From the NCBI RefSeq assembly GCF_004337985.1, contig NC_043744.1, positions 3,988,663 to 4,052,662 on the forward strand: DNA of 64,000 bases. The letters are read 5' to 3'. The position numbers and the translations under genes are program-made. How positions within the stretch are numbered: position 1 is the stretch's first letter; every line of letters begins with the position of its first letter. This document shows, in pieces, positions 35,312 through 46,164 of the stretch. The notes beneath the pieces were generated by a model. The model was not told the DNA's origin. It made no database searches and was given only the letters and a program-made list of their open reading frames with translations. The stretch comes from Pyricularia pennisetigena. Lineage: Eukaryota > Ascomycota > Sordariomycetes > Magnaporthales > Pyriculariaceae.

Positions 35312-36817
35312 ATGAAGTTCACACTCAGCAGTGCCGCCGCGGCCGCGGCGGCGCTCGCCACGCTGACCGGGGCGTCGCCGACGGCCTCGCCGCTCGAGAA
35401 GCGGGCCGGCATGTACGACGGCTACAAGGTCTACCAGCTAGACGTGGGCTCCGACGCGGCCAAGTACGACGCCGTGACGGCCGCCATCAACCAGATGCCG
35501 TCGGTGGTCTCGCTGGCCTGCGACGACCGCCACGACCACATCGACGTCGCCGTGTCGCCCGACTCGGTCGCCACGCTCGAGGCGCTGGGGGTCGAGATGA
35601 AGCTGATCAACGAGGACCTGGGCCGCGACATTCGCGCCGAGGGCGAGACCAAGCCCTACGTGCGCACCATCAAGAGGCGCGACGAGGCCGCCCCGCTGCC
35701 CGACATGTCGTACTTTGACTCGTACCACGTCCTCGAGGAGCACTTTGCCTTTCTGGAGGACCTGCAGGCCGCCTTCCCCGACAACTCGGAGACTTTTGTC
35801 GCGGGAAAGTCGCTCGAGGGGAGGGACATTATGGGCATCCACCTCTGGGGCAAGGCGGGCAAGGGGACGAATGAGGCTGTGGTCTGGCACGGTACCGTTC
35901 ACGCTCGCGAGTGGATCACTGCACCGGTATGTCTTTTTTTTTCTTCTTGTTGTTCTTGCATCTGCTGTGTGAAGCGTTTGAAAAAAAAGGAGAGAAAAAA
36001 AGATTAGACTGGACCAGGTGCTGACACGGGACAAATTCTGCATAGACCGTCGAGTACATGGCGTACAAGCTCGTCTCTGGCTATCTCAAGAGCAAGTGCT
36101 CCGTGAACATCCTGGACCAGTACGACTTTTACATCATCCCTGTCGTCAACCCTGATGGTAAGTCATGACGTAGTCCGCTCCACTACCCAGCAATGAATGG
36201 CCCTGACCGCCAACATCCCAGGTTTCGTCTACACGCACACCACCAACCGCCTCTGGCGCAAGAACCGCCAAGTGCGCCCCGGAGCCTCGTGCGTGGGCAC
36301 CGACGTGAACCGCAACTGGCCCAACCAGTGGGACGTACCCGGCGGCAGCTCGACCAACAGCTGCTCCGAGACGTACCGCGGCGAGGCGCCGGGCGACACA
36401 CCCGAGAACAAGGTGCTGGTCGAGCACCTGGTGGCCGTCAACGCCGCGCAGGGCGTCAAGTTCTACGTCGACTGGCACTCGTACTCGCAGCTCATCCTGC
36501 TGCCCTACGGCTACAGCTGCACCGCCGTGGTGGACGGCCTGGAGCGCCAGATGGAGCTGGCCGCCGGCGTCGCGGCCGCCATCAAGGCCACCAACGGGCT
36601 CGACTTCGTCTACGGCCCCACCTGCACCACCATCTACCAGACCGCCGGCGGCAGCAACGACTGGGTCGCCGATGTGCTCGGCTCCGAGCTGCCGTGGGCC
36701 TTTGAGATGAGGCCCCAGGACGCCGCGCAGGGCGGCTTCGTCATCTCCCCCGACAACATCGTGCCCAGCGGCGAGGAGATCTGGGCTGGCATGAAGAACC
36801 TGTTCAAGAACTGGTAG
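35312..36817 (+). CDS. Secreted zinc metallocarboxypeptidase, M14A family
   Basis: Three exons (35312-35926, 36046-36157, 36222-36817) encode 440 residues. An Ala-rich signal peptide (~1-21) is followed by a dibasic Lys30-Arg31 site and an M14 activation propeptide (YKVYQLDVGSDAA onward), ending near the KRR at 121-123. The catalytic domain has GTVHAREWITAP, with zinc ligands His197 and Glu200, then NPDGFVYTHTTNRLWRKNR, TDVNRNWPNQW and DWHSYSQ (third zinc ligand His). WAFEMRP near the end carries the catalytic Glu. Family knowledge: such enzymes remove C-terminal hydrophobic or basic residues from peptides outside the cell. Length and domain order match fungal M14 zymogens. All catalytic residues are present, so the enzyme is probably active. 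Intron positions are phase-consistent. Confidence 0.93.
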
Positions 36818-38890
36818 ATGGAGAAGCATCGGTTGCGATGGGGTTGTACAAAGCCTTTGTAGGTTTTATAGAGGGGGCTGGGGTTTTGGGGGTCAGGGGC
36901 TTTGTTATATAATTTTACCAAACGGCAAATGTTAATGCGTCGTCCAACGCCAGTGTTTTCGGGCTTGTACAACCAACATATTGGAGCAAGGCCACCCACC
37001 GGGCCATCCATTATCAAGCAGTCAATTCTATTAGTTTGCAGTCATGTTTGCTCCACACAATCCGCGTCCACGCCGTGCACCTTGGAACTGTGAAATTCGA
37101 ACAAGTCAAACAAAAGGTAGTTTGCGATTGCCGAAGTACCTATCTAGGTGTGTATGTAGGTGAGCAGGGAGGTAGATAGGTAAATAGGTACCCAGGCAGG
37201 TAAATGTTGTCCTCCGGGTTGCACAGTACAATATTAAATAATCCACATTAACGTACTAGCTTGGCCCTTGGGCACACTGTATCCTGGCAGTCATCCATTC
37301 CCTTTACCTATCTGATGCGTTGTCGTCATTGCAAGGCTTCCGTTTCTGCAGTGAACAAAAAAGACTCTGGCTCAGAATGTGGCAGTGAAAACAGTTCGGC
37401 CGATTACAAAGGTATTGTGAGCGCCTGGCTCGCGACTATATAGACGTGTTCAGGGTAATTAGCTGCCTGCTCGGCTCTCTCTCCCATTCAATTAGCATTA
37501 GAGCAATAGGAAAGCAGACGGGTTATGGACTTCAATATCTGTAGCAGTACATGAAAAATGGCTTTCTGTCTGATAAATTCGGCTTACTCACAATACACCA
37601 TTTTTTTTTCTGATAAAATGGCATTCTCGCCCTACCAGAATTCTGGGTTGGAATCTGATGCAAAATTAGATGTGGCAAGGGTTGGAACGGTATGTAATTG
37701 GTCTTGTGGATTAGTTATCAGTCTGTGCCCAAAGTGTCATTGCTACACGTTTTCATAAATTATTTTGGCATTCTGATCTTGATGCTCATTCCTCCTAGAG
37801 GTTACCTTTGTTGATGAAATAAAGTCTTTGCGCTAAAGGTCACCTGAGTCTTTGTTATTTGTTGCTGGCACGCAGAATTTTCTCTTCCTACACCTCTGAT
37901 GCAACGATCTCTTTCTCCTCACTTCAATTCTCTTCTTAGGGCTTTCCGCCCCGCCCGAATGGACAAATCAATCAGGCATTGTTAACGTGAAGGGTTACTG
38001 CAACATTGGCTGCAGTAGCACCAGAGGCAGGAGCGGGAAGAGTTGAAAATTGTGGATCAACGATTTCTATAGCAAGAAAGATTTTCAAAACGCTGATCTT
38101 CGTTGATTGTATCCAAGGAAAAGGCAGCAAAGACACAGAGGCAAACAGTTGAACTTATGAAATGAGAGTCCGAGTATCCATGGTGACTTTTCAAATACGC
38201 AAAATAAACTACGCTTCGATCACATAGATTAGATGATAATATATTCCGATTTCAAATCTCAAAAGTCTGCTGTTAGTTGTTAATAGGTACACAAAAATTG
38301 CCGATCAGTTCCATGTTTTTAGTTTTGGTACTTGGGTTTGAATTCCTTATAGTAGGGCAAATACAAGTGGCTATAGTGCCCAGAAAGTATTTACAAGTTT
38401 ATTCCAATACTATTCGGGCAAAGGAACTGCTTGAAATGACTAGTGATTCCGAGAGAAGACTTCACTCCAACAGCTACAATAAAGCCCGAGTAACCTTCTT
38501 TGAAATATGTGACATTCGGTTTTGAATGCGAGATCGAGAATGGTCTAGGCTTCAGATTCACAACGACAAAGAGACACCATCTGCCTTTATATTCAATCAA
38601 TAGTATATCTTTCACTTTGTCTTTGACTCAACAATGGAATCGTTATTATTGGAACCTTCTCGGACATAAAGTCGACTCGCTTGAGGGCTCTTTGTCGAAT
38701 CTTGTGGGCACAAAGACCATGCCTACCTCAAGCTGATACATAACAGTCTTCTCGTCACTTCGCGTATTCGACCATGGATTCAGGTGGTTGGAACAGATTC
38801 AGACTATAATTGACCGGAACTTGAGCAGTAAGTATTCTAAGCTCTCACATCTCCTTTTGGCCCCCTAGCGATATATCATCGACCCTCAAA
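36818..38890. other. Intergenic region with a degenerate AGGTA-type repeat
   Basis: No gene is recognised. Open frames are short and AT-rich. A degenerate GGTA-rich repeat lies at 37138-37206. The right end contains the promoter of the 38891 gene. Confidence 0.55.
37138..37206. repeat. Degenerate (T)AGGTA-rich short repeat
   Basis: About 70 bp built of imperfect copies of TAGGT, AGGTA and CAGGTA in the same orientation. It is non-coding. Confidence 0.6.
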
Positions 38891-39655
38891 ATGTCCGACG
38901 ACACCATCATTGTCCGCACAGACAGGCCGCAACCCGTCACAGAGAAACAAGCATTGATCACAGCTCTCATCCAGAAGCACAGCCTCCCGAGAGACGGATG
39001 GACAAGGGCATCCCTCAGTGACTGGGCGTTTGGCCAATATGCAGAGGAAATCTTTGATGAATTTGTAGCATCATTCCTCGTCCCTCGCCTGCAACACCCA
39101 GGCCGCCAAGATCCGGCAATCCTCCCGGATGTCTACAGCATCATCAACACCCCGCAGCAGGCAGATCACACGCTTGGCGACGTCGACAAGACTGCCTGGA
39201 AGCCCGCAGACCATGCCCTCCGCTTCTGCTTCGCACTGGTGCACAGCCCCAAGCGCGACGCCTTCAACCCGCTCGTGGATGTGAACCCGCCGAGATACGC
39301 GAGACACGGCAGGGCCGGTCTCTACCAAGCGGCCGCCGCCCGTCAGGACTCTAGGAAGGCCAGCGCAGAACGTCCGCCCCCGTCCGAGTCCGAGCTGTTG
39401 GTAGTCGCCCTGCGGGTCTTGGAGGTCTTTGTGAGGGAGTGGAAGGAGTCTTCGCGGGAGTATGCGGCCTTTTTGAAGCTTTCGCCGAGGGAAAGTCCGC
39501 TGTCGCCTGTTTCTTCGGAGTCGAGTGGCGCCGTGAGGCGTCTCGATTTGGGCATCTCGAGGGTCCCGACGCTGCAGAGGTCCGACGCGAACGGTCAGGA
39601 GCTGGAGCGGATGGTCACCAGGTCCATATCTTGTAAGCTGTGCGGTGGCGAGTGA
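38891..39655 (+). CDS. Unknown single-exon protein (254 aa)
   Basis: An uninterrupted frame of 254 codons begins with ATG after an A-rich context and has GC-rich third positions through its middle. The N-terminal ~140 residues look globular (ALITALIQKHSLPRDGWTRA, then DWAFGQYAEEIFDEFVASFL). A variable Arg/Pro/Ser-rich middle (~145-165) and a helix (LLVVALRVLEVFVREWKES) follow, then Ser/Pro-rich sequence. The C-terminus ends SISCKLCGGE, with a CxxC pair. There is no signal peptide or membrane span. I do not recognise the family. The antisense frame is also long but has shadow-like Arg/Leu/Gly composition, so this strand is preferred. Confidence 0.6.
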   Translation: MSDDTIIVRTDRPQPVTEKQALITALIQKHSLPRDGWTRASLSDWAFGQYAEEIFDEFVASFLVPRLQHPGRQDPAILPDVYSIINTPQQADHTLGDVDKTAWKPADHALRFCFALVHSPKRDAFNPLVDVNPPRYARHGRAGLYQAAAARQDSRKASAERPPPSESELLVVALRVLEVFVREWKESSREYAAFLKLSPRESPLSPVSSESSGAVRRLDLGISRVPTLQRSDANGQELERMVTRSISCKLCGGE

Positions 39656-40538
39656 TGTCGGCATGTGGTTCGAGAAGGGAAGTTCTGTTTGGCCTGGTGC
39701 GTAGGAGCGATAGGTTAGTTGTTTTGCAATCTTGCGGCATGGAGACGTCCGAATACCCGCGTTCCGAGTTGCTGGGAACAAGATTATTTATGAGAAAAAA
39801 TAGACTGCTTACGAAAGCAAATTGCAGAGACTAAAGTATTTGCATAAAACTTCACTCTTTCAACGAAATGGACTGACAAAACTAAAACTGATATCTACCT
39901 GTGGCTGCCATGAAGTTCCTGAAATGAAGGGGAACTCGGTTATAGTCTTGGTGAAAACTCTTCGGTGCAATAAAAGTGAAGAGACTTCTGATTATCAAGG
40001 CTATTTCGATAAAGGTAAACGCCCTAGCGCGGGCCGAAAGGCTTTTTCACGCAAGTAAAACTAGGTATGGAGCTTCGTAAATCAAATTCCGTTCACATTT
40101 AAATTAGCTGACATGCACTCGAGCATTCAAACCGAACATCAAAGAAGCCCAGTAACTTAACAAGCCCAGGAAGAGACGCTTTTTGATAAATTCACTCACA
40201 TATTCAAGTTTGAAAACAAGCAAACATGTTTCGTGTAACCAAGACAGTAAGTCCAAGCGTTTGCCATGTGCTATTACACCTTGCCATGTATTATCATTTT
40301 GGCCCCCAGAATACAGAATGCTGCAGGGATGAATAGTCCCAAGCGCTAACAAAGCTTGTCATCACTACAGCACCTCGCTCTTCACCTGGCCGGCTTGGCG
40401 ACGATGATGATGCTTCGCCGCACGCCAATCGGAAGGTTTTCCCACTGGCTCAAGACACCGCCGTCCGACGGGGCCCAAGAGTACAAGCGAACAGACCCCC
40501 GCTGGCCCGCCGCCCTTGGCCTGTGAGGCCATCATCGC
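39656..40538. other. Intergenic region, no gene recognised
   Basis: AT-richer spacer of about 880 bp between convergent genes; only short frames without support. It holds the 3' flanks of both neighbours. Confidence 0.55.
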
Positions 40539-41423
40539 CTACGTGCGTCTAAATATACGGTGAGCGACCGCTGCAGACACGGCGACAGCCCCTATTATGC
40601 CACTCCATATGAACGTGGCCCTCCTGACTTTTTCTTTGATCAGGCCTTCTGCGGCCTCAGCGTCGTTGGCCCTTGGGAAAGGTGAGTCGGGCGTTGGCTT
40701 GTCGAGCATTTTGCACAGCGGTTCCCACTCGTCCTTCATCTCCATCCAGACGAGCTTCTCTTCTGGCACAACACGGCTCACCCAGTCGTTGTACCTGTCA
40801 AGGTAGTCTAGAGAGAAAAAGCAGCCGGGAGGGTTTTGTCAGTCAGCGTTGGCCAGAAAAAGTCCAAAAAAAAAAAAAAAAAAAACACAAAACCACGTGC
40901 CCATTGTCCACTAACCAGGCCCAAAGGGCAACAGCCCCAACTCCCCAGTCCTCTCCATGGCGAGCTCATGCCAGCGCGCAAACCACCGGGAAGTCGGCAC
41001 CGGCCACAGCAGCAAATCCATGTACCAAGGCGTCATCTTGTCGTGCATCTCGTTGGCGCTCCTCCACCACGTCGCCGCGTCCCTCCTGACCCCGACCACC
41101 CTGGCCTCCGGGTACAGCTCCAGCAGCTCCTCGACAAAGTGCACGCCCGGCATGTCGGTGATACCCACGAAGCCCCTCGTCGCCTCGCCGAGCCGCCTGA
41201 GCAGCTCCGGCCGGTCGTGCCGCGCCTCGTACACCTGGACCCACCGCCGCGCGCAGTCGTCGCCCAGCAGGTGCATCTGCGTGCCGCCGTGGCACACGGG
41301 TCCGCCGAGGAGCCTCTCGAGCGCCAGCGCCATCGACACCGTCCCCGTGCGGGAGAAGCCGGCCCCGATGACTTGCAGCGTGCAGCCCGGGTCTGTGCTT
41401 GGGATGGATGCCACGCCCCCCAT
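40539..41423 (-). CDS. Tail-anchored sulfotransferase-like P-loop protein
   Basis: Two exons (41423-40916, 40807-40539) encode 258 residues. Near the N-terminus, LQVIGAGFSRTGTVSMALAL is the PAPS-binding 5'-phosphosulfate loop pattern of the fungal sulfotransferase-like family (Sulfotransfer_4 type). Other typical elements are GFVGITDMPGVHFVEELLELYPEA, VVGVRRDAATWW, the MHDKMTPWYMDLLLWPV segment and VPEEKLVWMEMKDEWEPLC. The C-terminus has one hydrophobic span (ATFIWSGIIGAVAVSAAVA) followed by HRIFRRT, so a tail anchor facing the cytosol is likely. Substrate is unknown, and many fungal members have no proven activity. The intron carries an A-run (from about 40866) on the plus strand. It is the first of four neighbouring small-molecule-enzyme genes; its 5' end faces the CmcJ-like gene. 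Confidence 0.8.
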
Positions 41424-41862
41424 GACTACGAAGCGGTTCGTTGTTTTTGTTCGTTGGGCCGGGTCGGTTGGAGCTCACACACTTTGTCTTCTTTTGACCC
41501 TTGGCAGACAGGTATTCTTTATTAATTTGGTTCCAGGAGACTGGTACTGGGCGAACAAAAAGAAAGAAAAGAAAGCTTAAGTAGCACTCCCAGACTAACT
41601 GGAGCATTTAGATGCTGCGAACATAGACAGTACCCATCAACACGATAAACGCGCGACTCAGGCTCCCAGGACCACCCCGGACAATCCGCAGATGCAATCT
41701 TGGCATTGGTTGCTTGTCTCGACCCCAGAGCCCACCTGTTTGCTACACCAGGGGGAAGGGGCCGATCAACGACCGGGATGCGAGATGAGATGGCACTCGA
41801 CTTTGCTTATCTGTATCTTTTGCCCCTCATGTAGACCTCGAGACCGTGAAGGCACTATCTTG

Positions 41863-41899
<37 letters not shown>

Positions 41900-41950
41900 C
41901 CACTAACATACTAGGATCTGGCTCTCACATAGCTAAAAAGGCCAACAGAA
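41424..41950. promoter_or_regulatory. Divergent promoter region with a T30 tract
   Basis: The 527 bp between the start codons of the sulfotransferase-like and CmcJ-like genes contain a T30 run (41865-41894) that ends 56 bp before the latter's ATG. No specific operator was recognised. Confidence 0.55.
41865..41894. repeat. 30-nt poly-T homopolymer in a promoter
   Basis: Uninterrupted T run shortly upstream of the CmcJ-like start codon. A long poly(dA:dT) element at this place would tend to exclude nucleosomes (general knowledge); its length may vary between strains. Confidence 0.93.
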
Positions 41951-43209
41951 ATGACGACAGAAACGGCTACTACGATCAAGACCAAGACGGAGCTGGAGGG
42001 AGCCCTCCATGGGCTGTCCCTGGACGACAAAGCTCCCTCCGCGAACCTGAAAGACACATCGGACAAGACATCGGAGAGTCCGAGGGTGGTTCACACACAG
42101 ATTCAGTTCTACGGCGGGCCGCTGGGCGTTGCGCCAGAGCCCATGATAATTGGAGGGTACGTTGCAAGTTTGTGATTCCCTCGAATCCTTGAGCTACGGC
42201 CCAAGAACGAAGCGTAATGGCTGACAGTCCTCCGTCCACAACCACACAGCCCGAGTGATCCCATAAAGCCAACCCCCAAGGTCTACGCCCCAGTGGCCAT
42301 TACCGATATCACAGGCAAGGAAGACGAGTACAGCCTTGCCACACACGGCTTCCAGCTTGCCAAGCACAAGTCTAAGCTGGAGAACATCGAGGCCGATATC
42401 ACCAACGACGACCTGGTCAAGAGGGTGCACTACCCGGAAATGAAAGAGTTTCTGGAGGGAGTTCTGCACAAAGCCCCCGGCCTGTAAGTTTCCCCAGGAA
42501 ATGACTTGCGGCTTCTGGCAAGAACAAAGACGGCTGACGCGGCAGTGGTGAACCACAGACCGAAGCCGCACAGCATCCACATCCTCACCCACATCCTCCG
42601 CAGCGGTCCCGAGGACGGCGAGCCAGACAAAGGCCCGTACGGCCCGCTGTACACTTGCCACGTCGACCAGTCCGCCTGGGCGGCCGAGGGTGTCGCTCGG
42701 CGCTGGATCAAGGACGACGTCGAAGCCCTGCTCAAGCTTCCGCGGTACCAGATCATCAACGTAGGTTTCCCTGCTTTGCTCGCCCCCGCACGAGGCTTTG
42801 TTTCACGCCCAGAAGCCCAAACAAGCGTTTACAACAAAACTAACACTAAAAAAAAAAACCCCAAAAACAGATGTGGCGTCCAGTCCGCCCCATCGAGCGC
42901 GACCCCTTCGCCGTAACGGACGCGCGATCAATCAGCCCCGACGACATTGTGCGGGTGCCGCTCAGGTTCCCGGACCACGACGCCGAGTCCATCGAGATGC
43001 GCGCCAACGAGAACCAAAAGTGGTACTACAAGCACGACCAGGCCACCGACGAGGTGCTGCTCTTCACGCAGGTGGACACCACCAAGCGGCGAGGGTGGCC
43101 CAAGTGCGTGCCGCACGCGGCGTTCAAGGACCCGGGCATGGATGAGAAAAATGGCCGGCCGAGGTTCAGCGTCGAGGTCCGGGCCATGGTGTTTTATGAC
43201 GAGGACTGA
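41951..43209 (+). CDS. CmcJ/AsaB-like (GA4-desaturase family) non-heme iron oxygenase-type protein
   Basis: Exons 41951-42156, 42250-42483, about 42523-42760 and 42871-43209 give about 338 residues. Diagnostic sequences are IQFYGGPLG..., KVYAPVAITDITGKEDEYSL, DLVKRVHYPEMKEFL, and above all YTCHVDQSAWAAEG, where HxDQS is the hallmark metal-site region of the CmcJ/NvfI/AsaB family. Then come MWRPVRPIERDPFAVTDARS and QKWYYKHDQATDEVLLF near the end. Members act as 2-oxoglutarate/iron-type hydroxylases, desaturases or isomerases in secondary metabolism. The third junction is uncertain: the best-looking acceptor (CAG ending 42545) is out of frame, and the in-frame choice makes a 39-nt intron. A sequencing error or a damaged gene is possible. 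It is adjacent to sulfotransferase-like and glycosyltransferase genes. Confidence 0.78.
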
Positions 43210-43732
43210 CGTCGTTTTTGAGTTGACTTGTCATATGACAAGGAATTAGTTTTGTGCATTCCCGAGAATTGGGTTAAAGTCTATCCTTGTTTTAAGTTGG
43301 CAGTATCTTCCCGACCATAGCGAGAGAGACAGAGAGCACAGCAGAGCAGATGCGAAAAAGTGTACAGGGAAGAGCTACGCCGACCATAGATGTGATCGAG
43401 TCAGTGTTTGCCCAATGGAGGCGGGGCTCCCACGACAACGTACCACAGTAATCTCGGGGGAGTGGGAAGTCTCTACTACGTAGCACGTCGTATGCAAGGT
43501 CATTGGCGATATACGACTCAAGGATGATGCTTGAGGCGACTATATCTCCAGATAACCGCAAATCACGGGGCCATTTCGAAACTTGACTACCCCACGGATG
43601 TTTCCGCCCATCAAAGTGCCATGATACCCACTAGGCCTCTATCTATGTACCATTGTACCTTGTCTTTCTCTCAACATTAGGCAACGTGCTACCCACCAAC
43701 ATAAACCTCCCAGTCCTAAAAGCACAAAAAAC
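43210..43732. promoter_or_regulatory. Intergenic region upstream of the glycosyltransferase gene
   Basis: No gene is seen in this 523-bp spacer between two same-strand genes. It holds the terminator of one and the promoter of the next. Confidence 0.5.
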
Positions 43733-45196
43733 ATGGAAGCTAAGCAGCCACCACCAAAGCCAAAGATCCTTTATGCGGTGCCCCCGCGCGAGGGACACAT
43801 GCGGCCGGCCCTGCAAATCAGCGCCCACTTGATCGAGCGCGGATACAATGTCACGATGCTCGGGACGGATCGCTGGCGGGATGCCATCGAGGCCGTCGGT
43901 GCCATTTACAGCCCCTGCATTGGCCTGTGGGCTATCGCGCTCGACGACCCGTCCTGGTGGCCTACCATCGTGTCGGCGCCGACTTCGGCCGCGAGGAACG
44001 CCGCATCGCTGGATGAGGGCTTCACCACGCTGCTTCCCAGCGGGTTCCAGTCTGTATGTACGGCGCTCACCGGCATCATGGGGAGAGACTGGGCAACGGA
44101 AAGGATTGTAGTCCTTTCGGACACTTGCTTCTCGGGGACCTTGCCACTCAAGCTCAAGACGCACCTCCCGCCGGCATGTGGGCTGGAAAAGGTCAAGATC
44201 AAGACGATCGGTATCGGAGTGGTTCCTGTGTATTGGGCAGCGCCTGAGCGACCACCGTGGGGATCGGGTCTTCCTTACGACGACAGCGAAGAGGGCAAAA
44301 CCCGAACGCTGCAGGCTCACAAGGATGCATGGGACCAGGCAGCGGAGGACAGGGCACGTAAATGTCTCACCATGATGGCGTGCGCAGAGAAGGTGGACAC
44401 GCTCCTGGAGCCGTTCGACGACCCTGCAACAGGGCTGAGGCATCCATTCTGGGACGCATCGACTGTATGCCACGACGTGACGTTGCAGATGGGACTTCGC
44501 GGGCTCGAGTTCCCCACGCCCTCGTGGCCTGCACACCTCAAGTTCGCGGGCCCGCTGCCGCCCAAGGCACTACCGAGCGGGCTCAAGTACCCGGCGTGGT
44601 GGGACGAGGTCGTGTTCCAAAACAGCGCGGCCTACTCAATCGGCCACGAGGACGGGCGCAAGAAAGTCGTCTTTGTGGCGCAGGGAACCGAGGTGCTGGA
44701 CCACAACGAGCTGATCGTGCCGACGGTGCAGGCGCTGTCGGGACGCGACGACGTCGTGGTGATTGTGGTGCTGTGCGTCAAGGGCGCGACGCTGGACGCG
44801 GGCGCCTTTGCCGACCAGAAGCTGCCGGCAAACTGTCGCGTGCTCGACTATTTCCCCTACGACGCCATCCTCCCGCACGCCGATGTTTTCCTGTCGAGCA
44901 GCGGATACGGCGGATTGACGCACGCGGTGGCGCACGCGGTGCCGCTGGTGCAGACCGGTCGATTTTTTGACAAGCCCGACATTGGAAGACGCGTCGAGTG
45001 GTCTGGGATGGGTGTTTATCTGGCAGACCCGACGGGGGCGGCGCCGCCAAGCGCGGTTGAGGTCGGAGAAGCCGTGGACAAGGTGTTGGCGGACCCGAGG
45101 TTCAGGCGGCGTGCTGGGGAATTGCGGGACGAAGCGCTCAGGTCAGATCCATTGGCTTCAGTGGAGAGCGAGATTGCGGGATTGAGCTGGAATTGA
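43733..45196 (+). CDS. GT1-family (UDP-sugar) glycosyltransferase-like protein
   Basis: A single exon encodes 487 residues, a usual length for soluble GT-B enzymes. The N-terminal half begins ILYAVPPREGHMRPALQISA, the GHxxP acceptor-side motif, followed by LIERGYNVTMLGT. The C-terminal half has KKVVFVAQGTEV, then RVLDYFPYDAILPHADVFLS and SSGYGGLTHAVAHAVPLV, which correspond to the donor-binding segment of MGT-like fungal and bacterial enzymes. The usual HGG of that motif is replaced here (SSGYGG), so donor specificity or activity could be altered. No signal peptide or membrane anchor is seen. It probably transfers a sugar to a small lipophilic molecule (inference from family). Neighbouring oxygenase, sulfotransferase-like and dehydrogenase genes suggest a tailoring role. 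Confidence 0.85.
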   Translation: MEAKQPPPKPKILYAVPPREGHMRPALQISAHLIERGYNVTMLGTDRWRDAIEAVGAIYSPCIGLWAIALDDPSWWPTIVSAPTSAARNAASLDEGFTTLLPSGFQSVCTALTGIMGRDWATERIVVLSDTCFSGTLPLKLKTHLPPACGLEKVKIKTIGIGVVPVYWAAPERPPWGSGLPYDDSEEGKTRTLQAHKDAWDQAAEDRARKCLTMMACAEKVDTLLEPFDDPATGLRHPFWDASTVCHDVTLQMGLRGLEFPTPSWPAHLKFAGPLPPKALPSGLKYPAWWDEVVFQNSAAYSIGHEDGRKKVVFVAQGTEVLDHNELIVPTVQALSGRDDVVVIVVLCVKGATLDAGAFADQKLPANCRVLDYFPYDAILPHADVFLSSSGYGGLTHAVAHAVPLVQTGRFFDKPDIGRRVEWSGMGVYLADPTGAAPPSAVEVGEAVDKVLADPRFRRRAGELRDEALRSDPLASVESEIAGLSWN

Positions 45197-46164
45197 ATTG
45201 CTGTGGAGCTGTGGTCCATGTAGACTTGATTGTTTGGCCGCCGGACACGAGATTTTCTTCTTTTTTTCTCTATGAACAAGAAAACTGCCCACATGGGAAG
45301 AGAAGCCGCTGATGTACAGTTGGGGGTGGGCAGATAGATGTTGGGACAGAGCAAGGCAGGAATGTAAGTTTAACTGTAGGATGGATGTCAATCAACCCAA
45401 TCAAGACAATCTTCTCTGCACATGATAGTCAAAGAAACCTATCGACAATGGAAGGATTAAGGAATGGATGAGAGTCAGTCTCAGTCTGCTGCCTGTCAGC
45501 CTGCCTGCCTGTCAAAAACCCCGCCGGTTCCGCCCGATCGGGAGACTGCAGTCCCGTCATCCAATGTACCGCTGGAAATATCTAGAGGTGTTTGTCGGCC
45601 CGCGTAGGTACCAGGTACAGGCCATACAATATAGGAAAGGATGCAAGGAAATCAGGTTCCTCTCACAATAATACCTCAAGTGGCATGCCAAATTAAGGCG
45701 CAGCTGTCAATATTTGCCGGAAACTCCCATCATACGAGAATGGCCCGCCAATTCTCTGGGCTGCGGTTGCCAAGCACAACCTGTCACCAGCAGGTAGGGA
45801 AGGTGACAAACACCCCACCATTGAACGTCGGCGAGGGACCAAATACTGTTAAAACGGAGCGATTCCAGCTGCAGTTTTAGTTTGCACCCAACCGTCAATC
45901 GATTTCTGACCCCATCGCCATATTACATCCTGAGTGAGTATCAATCATCCAATCAAGACATTCATACATCATCATTACATTTTATTGCTCTATTCCGTTG
46001 AAAGTTCATTTGAGCTTTTACCCCACCAACAATCGACCTGGGAATTTTTGATCCCATCCCTATATCATCACACCGAACCGACTTTCAAAAACTGGACGGA
46101 GCTCCATATTACAAAGTCAGTCAGAAAACAACAACAAGAGACCACCCAACTCGACACTACCAAG
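45197..46164. promoter_or_regulatory. Intergenic region upstream of the D-2-hydroxyacid dehydrogenase
   Basis: No gene is recognised in this 968-bp spacer. The last 250 bp are CT/A-rich and probably contain the leader; the reading frame stays open upstream of the dehydrogenase ATG, but the sequence there is not conserved-looking. Confidence 0.5.

Noticed and set aside
39071..39781. 236-codon antisense frame over the 38891-39655 gene
   Set aside because: Arg/Leu/Gly-rich shadow of a GC-rich gene; the plus-strand frame has better coding character and a good start.
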